Assembly (NCBI GenBank): GCA_964511215.1
Contig: CAZEER010000019.1
Coordinates: 1-35,416 of the forward strand
Source of the DNA: CAZEER01 sp964511215
GTDB lineage: Bacteria; Fidelibacterota; Marinisomatia; Marinisomatales; UBA1611
Direction of reading: 5' to 3'
DNA length: 35,416 bases
Position numbers and translations under genes: made by a program. How positions within the stretch are numbered: the stretch's first letter is position 1; every line of letters starts with the position of its first letter. This document shows, one piece after another, positions 1 to 7,292 of this stretch. Under the pieces are notes generated by a model. That model was given only the letters and a program-made list of their open reading frames with translations, ran no database searches and had not been told where the DNA came from.

Positions 1-1
1 A

Positions 2-1219
2 TCAAATTGTAGCAATGATTCTCAATGTGATTTCAATAATGATGGATATATAAATATATTTGATATATGTGCAACAGTTGATTGTATTTTGTCTGATTGC
101 TGGTATGTGGAGGATCTATACACAATTCACAGCAGTATAATTTTTAAATATATATCTGGGGGAACTTTTACAATGGGTGAGAGCGAGAGTAGCTATCAAG
201 GACCTCCAGGGAGTTATGATGCTTATTTACATACAGTAATATTAAATCCATTTCAAATTAGTGAGACAGAGATTACGAATGAACAATACGCTCATTTTTT
301 AAATGGTGCTTATTCAGTTGGACTTATAGAGGTACAAGTAGAAACTGATCCAGGTCCAAATAGTGGAGATTTGTTAGTATTTGGTACCGATTCAGCACCG
401 AGTGAATTTAGCGGAATGGCTTTGTATAACTTAAGTGGAACAAGGGTAATGAAAGATCATGATAACTCTGATGGAGATGATGACCCATTTACGGGAGTTA
501 TAGAGCCAGAAAACCCTCTTAATATTGCATATATAGGTTATGATGAATTAAATACTGATAGCCAGTGGTTTTATATTAAAGACCCTGCAAATACTGAACA
601 TTTTAACTGGGTAGAATTAACAAATTATTATAATTACACAGATGTCTCACATCAATACGATACATCAGTTTTATTAAATGACTATGATGACTGGGAAGAA
701 TTGGAAGATTACCCAAATAATCTACCTACATTATTTCAGGTAAGTCATTGGCCTGCAACTTTTATTAAATGGTACGGTGCAAAGGCATTTACATTATTCT
801 ATGAAATTAAATTACCATCAGAAGCGCAATGGGAGTTTGCTGCACAAGGAGGCGCTGAGTTCGTTTATGCAACAGAAGATGGAAATGTTTATGGTGATGG
901 CACAAGTGCTAATTGGAATTATTTAGAAGAAAACCCTTCAAGAGGACATGTGTTAGATGTAAAGATAAATGGACCCAATCCTTATGGTTTGTATAATCTA
1001 GCAGGTAATGTTTGGGAGTGGGTTGAGGACTGGTATTCTTCAGATTTTTACAATAATTCTAATAATTCGATTGACCCTATTAATATTGAGGATTCGGGAT
1101 TTAAGGTTAGACGAGGCGGTTCTTGGAATTATCACCAAGCGCCATTAAAATCATCAGCTAGAGCCGAGGATGAACAATTTAAAGGAAATGATCATTTTGG
1201 ATTTAGAATAGCACAATAA
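2..1219 (+). CDS. 5'-truncated secreted protein: dockerin-like repeat plus SUMF1/FGE-sulfatase-like domain
   Basis: The reading frame is open to the left window edge, so the gene starts outside the window; the TTG at 89 is only an internal codon. Residues encoded by 29-88 form a dockerin-like Ca-binding loop (DFNNDGYINIFDI). This is followed by a SUMF1-type domain: GGTFTMGE near 150-180, ISETEITNEQYAHFLN, LPSEAQWEFAAQGG, YGLYNLAGNVWEWVEDWY and a terminal RRGGSWN ... GFRIAQ. These are classic formylglycine-generating-enzyme fold motifs. The paired catalytic cysteines of true FGE, expected after RGGSW, are absent (the stretch reads KSSARAED), so formylglycine synthesis is unlikely. A structural or ligand-binding role is inferred, as for many secreted SUMF1-like proteins. 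It is presumably exported, with the signal peptide outside the window. The next gene has its own promoter. Confidence 0.85.
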   Translation, partial: SNCSNDSQCDFNNDGYINIFDICATVDCILSDCWYVEDLYTIHSSIIFKYISGGTFTMGESESSYQGPPGSYDAYLHTVILNPFQISETEITNEQYAHFLNGAYSVGLIEVQVETDPGPNSGDLLVFGTDSAPSEFSGMALYNLSGTRVMKDHDNSDGDDDPFTGVIEPENPLNIAYIGYDELNTDSQWFYIKDPANTEHFNWVELTNYYNYTDVSHQYDTSVLLNDYDDWEELEDYPNNLPTLFQVSHWPATFIKWYGAKAFTLFYEIKLPSEAQWEFAAQGGAEFVYATEDGNVYGDGTSANWNYLEENPSRGHVLDVKINGPNPYGLYNLAGNVWEWVEDWYSSDFYNNSNNSIDPINIEDSGFKVRRGGSWNYHQAPLKSSARAEDEQFKGNDHFGFRIAQ

Positions 1220-1269
1220 ATCAAAATTAGCAAAGTGTGAAATAGAAGTTCAAATCCCATATCATGGAG

Positions 1270-1298
1270 TTTTTTGTTTGAAGGATGATGGTTAGATT
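1270..1298 (+). promoter_or_regulatory. Composite promoter TTTTTTG-N16-TAGATT upstream of the metallophosphatase
   Basis: TTTTTTG at 1270-1276, 16 nt, then TAGATT at 1293-1298, followed by 5 nt and the ATG at 1304. Exactly the same geometry occurs before the genes at 9711, 25051 and 33444. The spacing places the expected transcription start on the start codon. The T-run follows a weak hairpin (CCAT/ATGG) and may also terminate the preceding gene. Confidence 0.7.
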
Positions 1299-1303
1299 TA
1301 ATT

Positions 1304-3703
1304 ATGAATTATAATAGTATCGTTTCTTGTGTATTTATCTTTATTCTAGAGTTTCTCTATCCCCAAACGTTTAATGTGAAACCCTATATACAAAATGTAA
1401 AAACAACCTCGATCCATATAATGTGGGAAACGAATTCTACAAACGAATCAGAAGTCCAGTGGGGCCAATCTATTGATTTGGGCTTTAATACAGAAGCAGA
1501 TTTAACTCATCATACAAATAATTATTATATCCATCATGTCTACCTAACAGACCTGAGCCCAGATACGAGATATTATTATAAAGCTATTACTGGATCTCTG
1601 GAGTCTGATATATTTGATTTTGTCACCCAAACTGATTCTGATAGTGAAGCCTCGATGACTTTGGTTGCAATGAGTGATATGCAAAAAGACTGGAATAATT
1701 TTAATAAATTTCAAGAGATTATTAACCAAGGCATAATAGCGTATTTTGGTCAAGATGAGAGTATAGAAATAACTGACTTATTAGACTTAGTTATTATTCC
1801 TGGTGATTTAGTTGATAATGGATTAAATCATAATGAGTGGAGTGATCATTTTTTTGGTCCATCTGAACCATTATTCTCGCATATACCTGTATATCCGGTT
1901 CTAGGTAATCATGAGAATAATTCATCACATTACTTTTCGTATTTTAATCTTCCAGAGAATGGTACAAACGGTTATGAAGAACACTGGTGGTGGACAGACT
2001 TTTCTAATGTTCGTATAATAGGTTTAAACTCAAATTGGGAATACCAATTGGCCATCCAATTAAACTGGTTGGAAGAGGTGTTAGAAGAAACGTGTTTAGA
2101 TACTAGCATAGATTTTGTTTTCGCTCAATTACACCATCCTCATAAATCAGAGTTATGGGTTCCTGGAGAAACAAATTTCACTGGTGATGTGGTTGAATTA
2201 TTAGAGAATTTTACAACCGATTGCGGTAAGCCCAGTATCCACTATTTTGGGCATACACATGGTTATTCTAGGGGGCAGTCCATTGACCACAGGCATGCAA
2301 TGGTTAATGTTGCATCAGCAGGAGGAGCCATTGATTATTGGGGAGAATATGAGCAAACAGATTATCCTGAATTTTCAGTTACACAAGATGAATGGGGTTT
2401 TATTGTTGTCGATGTGGAAGCGGGTCTTGATCCGAGGTTTACTCTAAAACGTATTAGTAGAGGGGATGATGATACTCAGTTGGATAATGTGTTAACTGAT
2501 CAATTTACTATTCGTATGAATAATAATCCGCCTGATATACCAGTCCCTGTATATCCAATAGAAATTGAGGTTTCACCTGATTCGGTCTGGCTTTGGGGAA
2601 ATACCTTTTCTGATCCCGATAATGATTTACATGGATTTTCTCAGTGGGAAGTATATACAGAGTGTAGTGAAGTTGTTTCACCGATAATCAGTATTTACGA
2701 ATCATATGAGAATTGGTATTATGATGTTAATACCCAAGAAGGGAATAGTTTAATAAATGAATTAATAACGGGTTTAGATGGGAATATGGAATATTGTTGG
2801 CGTGTCAGATATCGAGATAAAGGTCTGATGTGGAGCGAATGGTCAGACCCTGAATACTTTACAACAGGAGAGTCACTTTATTCCCCAAATCTTTTAATTA
2901 ATCCAGGTGCTGAAAATGGGACATCAGGATGGACAGTCGAAGAAGGAGTTTTTGAATCTTTAGAGGCATCAGAATGTAATGGTATTTCTCCTCATTCGGG
3001 TCAGTATTACTTTTGTGTAGGAGGGCTTTGTGAAGAGAGCCAATATGCAGAAGTTTTTCAAATTATCAATGTTATGGAATTTTCAACTTGTATCAACGAA
3101 TCTATTACTTTTGTAAAGTTTGGTGGGTTTCTTTCTGATTGGAGTGGTTGGGATCAACCCGCAATGTTTATAACATTTATTGATCAAAATGGTTCGGAAT
3201 TAGGTTCTAGTGATACAATAGCAACTTTAAACAGCACTTGGACTGAGTTTGATACATTACTTCTTATCCCACCTAGCACTCAAGATATAAAATTTACATT
3301 AATGGGAACACGTAATGGTGGCCAAGATAATGATAGTTATTTTGATGATTTATTTTTAAGAATAATCCAGGATGAGACATGTACAGATGAGACAAATATT
3401 GAGAGTCAATTATATGAAATTCCTATGCAATTTAATCTAAAACAAAATTATCCAAACCCTTTTAATTCATCAACAAATATTTCATATAAAATCTCAAATG
3501 ATAGCTTTGTAAATATTAATATATTAGATCTTAAAGGTGAAAGAGTAATGTCTTTAATAAATAAATATCATTCTGCAGGTAAATATTCAATTGAATGGAA
3601 TGGAAAGAATGAACAGGGAGCATCTGTTTCAGCAGGGTTATATATATATACCTTTAAAGTGGAGGGCAATGTACAAACAAAAAAGATGCTATTACTGAAA
3701 TGA
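1304..3703 (+). CDS. Secreted purple-acid-phosphatase-like metallophosphoesterase with C-terminal sorting domain
   Basis: 799 aa. A hydrophobic N-terminus (residues 4-19) acts as signal peptide. Residues ~22-110 form a fibronectin-III-like N-terminal domain of purple acid phosphatase type (PYIQNVKTTSIHIMWETN). The metallophosphatase core follows: D125, GDLVD (167-171), GNHE (201-204), HHPH (277-280) and GHTH (316-319), which supply the dinuclear metal ligands. The first motif reads SDMQ rather than the usual DxH, so one ligand may be altered. A second FN3-like domain (~405-520) and a carbohydrate-binding-like 'NPGAENGTSGW' module (~530-690) follow. The last 85 residues are a type-A sorting domain (NYPNPFN ... 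KKMLLLK), predicting export and surface attachment or release through a type IX-like system. The likely role is hydrolysis of phosphate esters outside the cell; the substrate is unknown. The start is set by the promoter 5 nt upstream. Confidence 0.9.
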   Translation: MNYNSIVSCVFIFILEFLYPQTFNVKPYIQNVKTTSIHIMWETNSTNESEVQWGQSIDLGFNTEADLTHHTNNYYIHHVYLTDLSPDTRYYYKAITGSLESDIFDFVTQTDSDSEASMTLVAMSDMQKDWNNFNKFQEIINQGIIAYFGQDESIEITDLLDLVIIPGDLVDNGLNHNEWSDHFFGPSEPLFSHIPVYPVLGNHENNSSHYFSYFNLPENGTNGYEEHWWWTDFSNVRIIGLNSNWEYQLAIQLNWLEEVLEETCLDTSIDFVFAQLHHPHKSELWVPGETNFTGDVVELLENFTTDCGKPSIHYFGHTHGYSRGQSIDHRHAMVNVASAGGAIDYWGEYEQTDYPEFSVTQDEWGFIVVDVEAGLDPRFTLKRISRGDDDTQLDNVLTDQFTIRMNNNPPDIPVPVYPIEIEVSPDSVWLWGNTFSDPDNDLHGFSQWEVYTECSEVVSPIISIYESYENWYYDVNTQEGNSLINELITGLDGNMEYCWRVRYRDKGLMWSEWSDPEYFTTGESLYSPNLLINPGAENGTSGWTVEEGVFESLEASECNGISPHSGQYYFCVGGLCEESQYAEVFQIINVMEFSTCINESITFVKFGGFLSDWSGWDQPAMFITFIDQNGSELGSSDTIATLNSTWTEFDTLLLIPPSTQDIKFTLMGTRNGGQDNDSYFDDLFLRIIQDETCTDETNIESQLYEIPMQFNLKQNYPNPFNSSTNISYKISNDSFVNINILDLKGERVMSLINKYHSAGKYSIEWNGKNEQGASVSAGLYIYTFKVEGNVQTKKMLLLK

Positions 3704-3867
3704 ATTAATTGATTCAATTAGTAATTTAGATAGACCATTGAATTATAATTCAAACCTTTTCGTTAACGTATTTATATATTGAAATCCTGGATAAATAGAG
3801 ATTTTTATATGAGATGATGTAAGGATTTAAGTATATTTAGTTTGAATAATGAAAATTGTTTAATATT

Positions 3868-5052
3868 GTGAAAAATCTATATAAAATCTTTTTTTTATCA
3901 GTCCTTCTAGGGCAATATGAATATAATTTAGAAGATATAAATCCAACATCAGAAAGCTATGGAGAATTAGTTGGAACTTCATATTTTGAAGGCAATATTA
4001 CTTTACATTACTTTGGACACTTCACATGAGGTACATGCACTGCTCGGTTCGAGCAACTGAATGAATTGTATGATAATCTAAAGTCAGAAGGATTGCCAGT
4101 TGAATTAATTGGAATAGGAAAAGATACACACATAAGTGGCTCAACAAATTGGACTGATGATAATGATGCTTCAGTATGTGCCGATGAATCTCCATTCCAA
4201 ATTTGGACAGATTGGGGTGCAAGCCAGCGCGACCTTTACGTGCTTGATTTTGATGGTTCTTTGGTACTGCATCAAAATGTATCAAGTGGACTACCAGATA
4301 ATTTAGAAAATTTACTGTATAGTCTAGCAAATCCATTAACTACCGCCTGTATATTAGGTGATGTATATGTTAGTGAGGGTCATACTTCTGGGAGTCCTGA
4401 AGATTATATTGAAATATATAATTCCGGGGAGGATGAGTGTTCATTAGAAGGGTTTCAACTTGATGATAATGAAGAACTTGATGATTTTACTTTTGGTAAT
4501 GTAATAATACCTGCAGGAGGTTATTGGGTTGGATATGAGGATCAGGATAGTAGTTTTTCATCAGGCCTTAGCTCAAGTGGAGATATTATTGTCTTTGCTG
4601 ATTCTTCGGGAACCTCATTGATAGTTACTTTAGAACCATCGTTGGAATACGATGGCCTAGAGTTATCTCAAAGTTTTAATGAAAATGGAGAGGGGTGTTA
4701 CACAAATCCGACACCTGGGGAGGCCAATGGTGATTGTATTACACTTGAGAATGATATTGAGAGTATTATTCTTGATAATTTCAGGATATATCAAAATTAT
4801 CCGAACCCATTCAATCCGACCACTCAGATAAGATATGAACTTCATGAAGATGCCTATGTCAGCGTAAAAGTCTATGATGTAATGGGGAAGGTAATTAATA
4901 ATCTGATCATGAATTCGCAAACTGCAGGCTATAAAACAGTGCGATGGAATGCTACAAATAATGTTGGGGAATCCGTTCCAACTGGGGTTTACATTTATGA
5001 AATTCAAGTAGGTGATTATAGCCAAAGAAAGAAGATGATTCTTCTTAAATGA
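3868..5052 (+). CDS. Candidate selenoprotein: secreted thioredoxin-fold (UxxC) protein with lamin-tail domain and sorting domain
   Basis: Read from GTG 3868, the frame gives signal peptide MKNLYKIFFLSVLLGQ and then ITLHYFGHFT, an in-frame TGA at 4027-4029, and GTCTARFEQLNELYDNL. The TGA sits exactly where the first Cys of a thioredoxin CxxC motif belongs (U-G-T-C). A hairpin immediately downstream looks like a bacterial SECIS. Translation through TGA yields 394 aa. Residues ~35-150 are thioredoxin-like, ending in RDLYVLDFDGSLVLH, and resemble the N-terminal domain of animal selenoprotein P. Residues ~155-275 form a lamin-tail-like beta domain (VYVSEGHTSGSPEDYIEIYN). The last ~85 residues are a YPNPFNPTT ... 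KKMILLK sorting domain. The likely role is an exported thiol/selenol oxidoreductase. Without recoding, only the ORF from ATG 4066 would be called, lacking both signal peptide and active site. The alternative is a Cys-to-stop pseudogene, but the hairpin and the intact 3' part argue against it. The selenocysteine machinery is not in this window. Confidence 0.8.
4027..4055 (+). promoter_or_regulatory. Putative bacterial SECIS element with UGA selenocysteine codon
   Basis: UGA at 4027-4029 is followed 11 nt later by a perfect 6-bp stem, TGCTCG (4041-4046) with CGAGCA (4050-4055). If the closing C-G pair is open, the apical loop is GGTTC. A short stem beginning about a dozen nt after UGA, with a G at the start of the apical loop (and the GGU seen in E. 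coli fdhF), is what SelB recognises in known bacterial SECIS elements. Whether it functions is inferred. Confidence 0.72.
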
Positions 5053-5150
5053 TTACATATCCAACACTATCTCTAATTTACGATTTCTTATTATTTTTGA
5101 CTTCTCAAGATTAATATGAAGATGATGATAGGAAAATTCAATAACTTGAA

Positions 5151-5173
5151 ACCATTTTATGGTGGGGTTTTTT
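5151..5173 (+). terminator. Weak hairpin plus T-run after the selenoprotein gene
   Basis: ACCAT (5151-5155), loop TTT, ATGGT (5159-5163), then GGGG and six T (5168-5173). It is a short stem, so a weak terminator. The T-run is also the upstream box of the next promoter. Confidence 0.4.
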
Positions 5174-5196
5174 GTTAATGTGCTGTTAGGTAGCTT
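5168..5196 (+). promoter_or_regulatory. Composite promoter TTTTTTG-N16-TAGCTT upstream of the NYN gene
   Basis: TTTTTTG 5168-5174, N16, TAGCTT 5191-5196. An ATG lies exactly 5 nt further on (5202) but opens an 11-codon ORF (5202-5237) in another frame. The NYN gene starts at 5219 behind an AAAGGA ribosome-binding site. Confidence 0.6.
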
Positions 5197-5218
5197 ATAC
5201 TATGAATAAAGGAATAAA

Positions 5219-5725
5219 ATGTCAGAAATCATTATAAATCAATCTGTTGCAATCTTATGTGATGGTAATAATATTGAGCGGAGCATTCATGAAATGTCCA
5301 AGTCGAAAAAAGCTATGATAAATTTTGATCACCTTATACCTAGACTATTAAATGGTAGAGGATTGAATAGATTAATTTATTTTCGTGAAGGTAAATCTAT
5401 TTCCGAAAAATTTGCTGAACGGTTACATGAGAATTATTATGGCTCTGTAGTTCCATGTCATAAATCAGCGGATATACCGCTCTCGATTAAAGCAACTCAA
5501 CTTGCCTCTAAGGTGGATACAATAATTATTATGTCAGGTGATTCTGATTTTGTTGAATTAGTTACACACCTAAAAGCAGAAGGAGTTCGAGTTGAGATCG
5601 CTGCTGTAAAACAAACAACAGCTAATATACTAATAGATGATTCTGACCATTATCATGAGATTACTAGTGACGATTGGTTTATTTATAAAGGATCAAAAAA
5701 ATCTTCATATACAAAAAAGAAGTAA
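5219..5725 (+). CDS. NYN-domain (LabA/DUF88-like) putative ribonuclease
   Basis: 168 aa, no signal peptide, cytoplasmic. The PIN-like NYN fold is clear: DGNN (D15) after the first strand, SADIPLSIKA (D85) and SGDSDF (D108, D110), which form the acidic metal site, followed by EGVRVEIAAV. NYN proteins are metal-dependent RNases or RNA-binding proteins; LabA-like members act in various regulatory contexts. The C-terminus is lysine-rich (SKKSSYTKKK). The length is that of single-domain family members. The start ATG has an AAAGGA Shine-Dalgarno 8-13 nt upstream and overlaps a tiny ORF (5202-5237). It stands alone between promoter and terminator. The RNA target cannot be read from sequence. Confidence 0.88.
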   Translation: MSEIIINQSVAILCDGNNIERSIHEMSKSKKAMINFDHLIPRLLNGRGLNRLIYFREGKSISEKFAERLHENYYGSVVPCHKSADIPLSIKATQLASKVDTIIIMSGDSDFVELVTHLKAEGVRVEIAAVKQTTANILIDDSDHYHEITSDDWFIYKGSKKSSYTKKK

Positions 5726-5733
5726 TAAAATTG

Positions 5734-5792
5734 GTTCGCCCAATCTTAAGGCTAAGCAACTGCGATAAGCCTTGGGAACTCCTGGTTTTTTT
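5734..5792 (+). terminator. Hairpin and T-run after the NYN gene
   Basis: CTTAAGGCT (5745-5753) can pair with AGCCTTGGG (5768-5776) including G-U pairs, and CCCAA (5739-5743) can alternatively pair with TTGGG. Seven T follow at 5786-5792 after a 9-nt spacer. It is terminator-like, though the spacer is long. Confidence 0.5.
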
Positions 5793-5817
5793 ATTTATTT
5801 AGAGTGTATCTTTTAGT

Positions 5818-6792
5818 ATGGTGAGTTCTATAAGCGATAAGTCATACCCTAAGGAAATTCCTGTTATAGATGTTGCACCACTTTTCAATCCTAATAATAA
5901 TTCAAAATTATTAACAAAAACTGGTGATAATATTAAAAAGGCATGTAAAAATGTTGGTTATTTTTATATAACAAACCATCAGATTCCCCAATATCATCTT
6001 GATACTTTGATTAAATTAATTCGGAAATTTTTCAATCTTTCATTAGAAGAAAAAATGAAAATACACATTGAAAAATCAGAGATATTTAGAGGGTATACTC
6101 CTTTAGGTAAAGAAATTACCAATGATAAGTATGATTGGCATGAATGTGTTGATTTTGGGCTAGAGGCTAAAGCAATTAATTCTAGACAACTAATAGGACC
6201 TAACCAGTGGCCAGATAATCCAAAAAATTTCAGAAGAGCGCTAGAAATTCATTGGAATCTTATGATCCAATTGGGAAGGAAAATTACACAAGGGTTGTCT
6301 ATAAGTTTAGGGCTACCCAGGAATTATTTTGAACCGTATATGAATAAATCCCAAAGTTATATGCGAATTACAAATTACCCTCCATATAATGGTAGTAAGA
6401 AAAAAAATATTGGAGATGGAATTGGACCTCATATTGATTATGGTTTTTTAACCATTCTATTACAAGATAAAGTCGGTGGATTAGAAATTAAAAATACCAA
6501 TAATAAATGGTTTAGTGTTCCAATAATACCAGATACCCTTTTAATTAATATTGGTCATATGATTCAGCGCTGGACTAATGATTACTATATGGCAACAATT
6601 CATCGTGTAATTCCACCAAAAAATGAAATGCGTTGTTCATTACCATTCTTCTTTGAACCAAATTTTGATACAGTAGTTTCTCCATTAGAAAAATTTTGTG
6701 GTAAACATAATCCATCACATTATAACCCCCTTCGTTTCGGAGATTATCTTACAGATACTTTTAAAAATAGTTATTCGGATATCGTTAAATAA
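5818..6792 (+). CDS. 2-oxoglutarate/Fe(II)-dependent oxygenase, isopenicillin-N-synthase-like
   Basis: 324 aa, cytoplasmic. The N-terminal DIOX_N region (PVIDVAPLF ... GYFYITNHQIP) is followed by the jelly-roll oxygenase core. HID (H205, D207) and H262 form the 2-His-1-carboxylate iron site, and R272-x-S274 is the 2-oxoglutarate-binding RxS pair. YPPY before the HxD is typical of this superfamily. Members hydroxylate, desaturate or cyclise small molecules; the substrate here is unknown. A -10-like TATCTT lies 5 nt before the ATG, matching the leaderless pattern seen elsewhere in this window. The downstream gene is convergent with a 1-nt gap. There is no biosynthetic cluster around it, so a catabolic or modification role is as likely as a biosynthetic one. 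Confidence 0.9.
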   Translation: MVSSISDKSYPKEIPVIDVAPLFNPNNNSKLLTKTGDNIKKACKNVGYFYITNHQIPQYHLDTLIKLIRKFFNLSLEEKMKIHIEKSEIFRGYTPLGKEITNDKYDWHECVDFGLEAKAINSRQLIGPNQWPDNPKNFRRALEIHWNLMIQLGRKITQGLSISLGLPRNYFEPYMNKSQSYMRITNYPPYNGSKKKNIGDGIGPHIDYGFLTILLQDKVGGLEIKNTNNKWFSVPIIPDTLLINIGHMIQRWTNDYYMATIHRVIPPKNEMRCSLPFFFEPNFDTVVSPLEKFCGKHNPSHYNPLRFGDYLTDTFKNSYSDIVK

Positions 6793-6793
6793 A

Positions 6794-6979
6794 TTAATAA
6801 TATCGTGATATTTGCTTTTTTTTAGTTAGGAGATATATTCCGATCAAGGTACCAGTCCATACTGTGCTTAAAAGAGAACAAACCCAGAATGGCATATAAT
6901 AAATCTCATTATATATTGTGTATAATATCACGCTGTAGATTGAGATTATTATAATTATTTTATTTATTGGGACTATCAT
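6794..6979 (-). CDS. Small two-helix membrane protein (hypothetical)
   Basis: About 61 aa from ATG 6979 (a TTG lies one codon upstream). Two hydrophobic segments (residues ~7-24 and ~31-51) are separated by a short polar stretch, ending in a positively charged tail (TKKKQISRYY). This is a plausible inner-membrane topology with both ends cytoplasmic. It is convergent with the oxygenase gene, one nucleotide apart. I recognise no family. The ribosome-binding site is weak. The hydrophobic pattern and basic tail favour a real gene, but it could be a chance ORF. Confidence 0.42.
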   Translation of the reverse strand: MIVPINKIIIIISIYSVILYTIYNEIYYMPFWVCSLLSTVWTGTLIGIYLLTKKKQISRYY

Positions 6980-7096
6980 CAATTTCCAAGCAAAAAACCA
7001 GTTAATGTTACAGATATTAATAGAATCTAATATTGATACTCATCACAAAAATTGGTCGAGGTTTTTTGTTTGCAGGGTAGTAACTATACGTTAATA

Positions 7097-7172
7097 ATAA
7101 AAATATAGAAAAATTAAAATAAATAGTAAGTTGAAAAATTGTACTAATACTGGAAGATTATTTTTCAATTTT
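7097..7172 (+). ncRNA. Speculative small RNA between an orphan promoter and a terminator-like hairpin
   Basis: A transcript from the orphan promoter at 7062-7090 would start near 7097. It would end at the inverted repeat TTGAAAAAT (7131-7139) / ATTTTTCAA (7160-7168), which is followed by TTTT. The stem is AT-only, so termination would be weak. No known RNA family is recognised. Confidence 0.2.
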
Positions 7173-7231
7173 ATCCAAGTTTTAATAATTATTCTTAGTT
7201 GTCAAAGTGCAGTTTTACAATTTATGGTGTA

Positions 7232-7260
7232 TTTTTTGTTTGGTAGATGATAATTAGATT
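7232..7260 (+). promoter_or_regulatory. Composite promoter TTTTTTG-N16-TAGATT with a 5' leader
   Basis: TTTTTTG 7232-7238, N16, TAGATT 7255-7260. Unlike most copies, it is followed by a 32-nt stretch carrying an AAAGGAA Shine-Dalgarno before the ATG at 7293, so the same promoter type also drives leadered transcripts. Confidence 0.65.
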
Positions 7261-7292
7261 CTGCTAGAATTACAAAGAAAGGAAATATTAAA

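Larger units (their letters stand above)
6983..7292 (+). other. 310-nt non-coding stretch with an orphan promoter, a hairpin and the promoter of the next gene
   Basis: No ORF is supported. It holds a TTTTTTG-N16-TATACG element (7062-7090) with no gene behind it, a 9-bp inverted repeat TTGAAAAAT/ATTTTTCAA (7131-7139 with 7160-7168) followed by TTTT, and the TTTTTTG-N16-TAGATT promoter at 7232-7260. The first two could delimit a small RNA of about 75 nt. Confidence 0.5.

Noticed and set aside
1245..1276. T-arm-like sequence (GTTCAAATC) suggesting a tRNA
   Set aside because: No cloverleaf or anticodon arm can be formed around it. It is the spacer before the promoter.
4663..5025. 120-aa reverse-strand ORF
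   Set aside because: Antisense of the conserved sorting domain, with no independent signal.
4066..5052. Separate ORF starting at ATG 4066
   Set aside because: It lacks a signal peptide and an active site although it has an export domain. The frame continues upstream through TGA 4027 to a proper signal peptide, so it was merged into the selenoprotein candidate.
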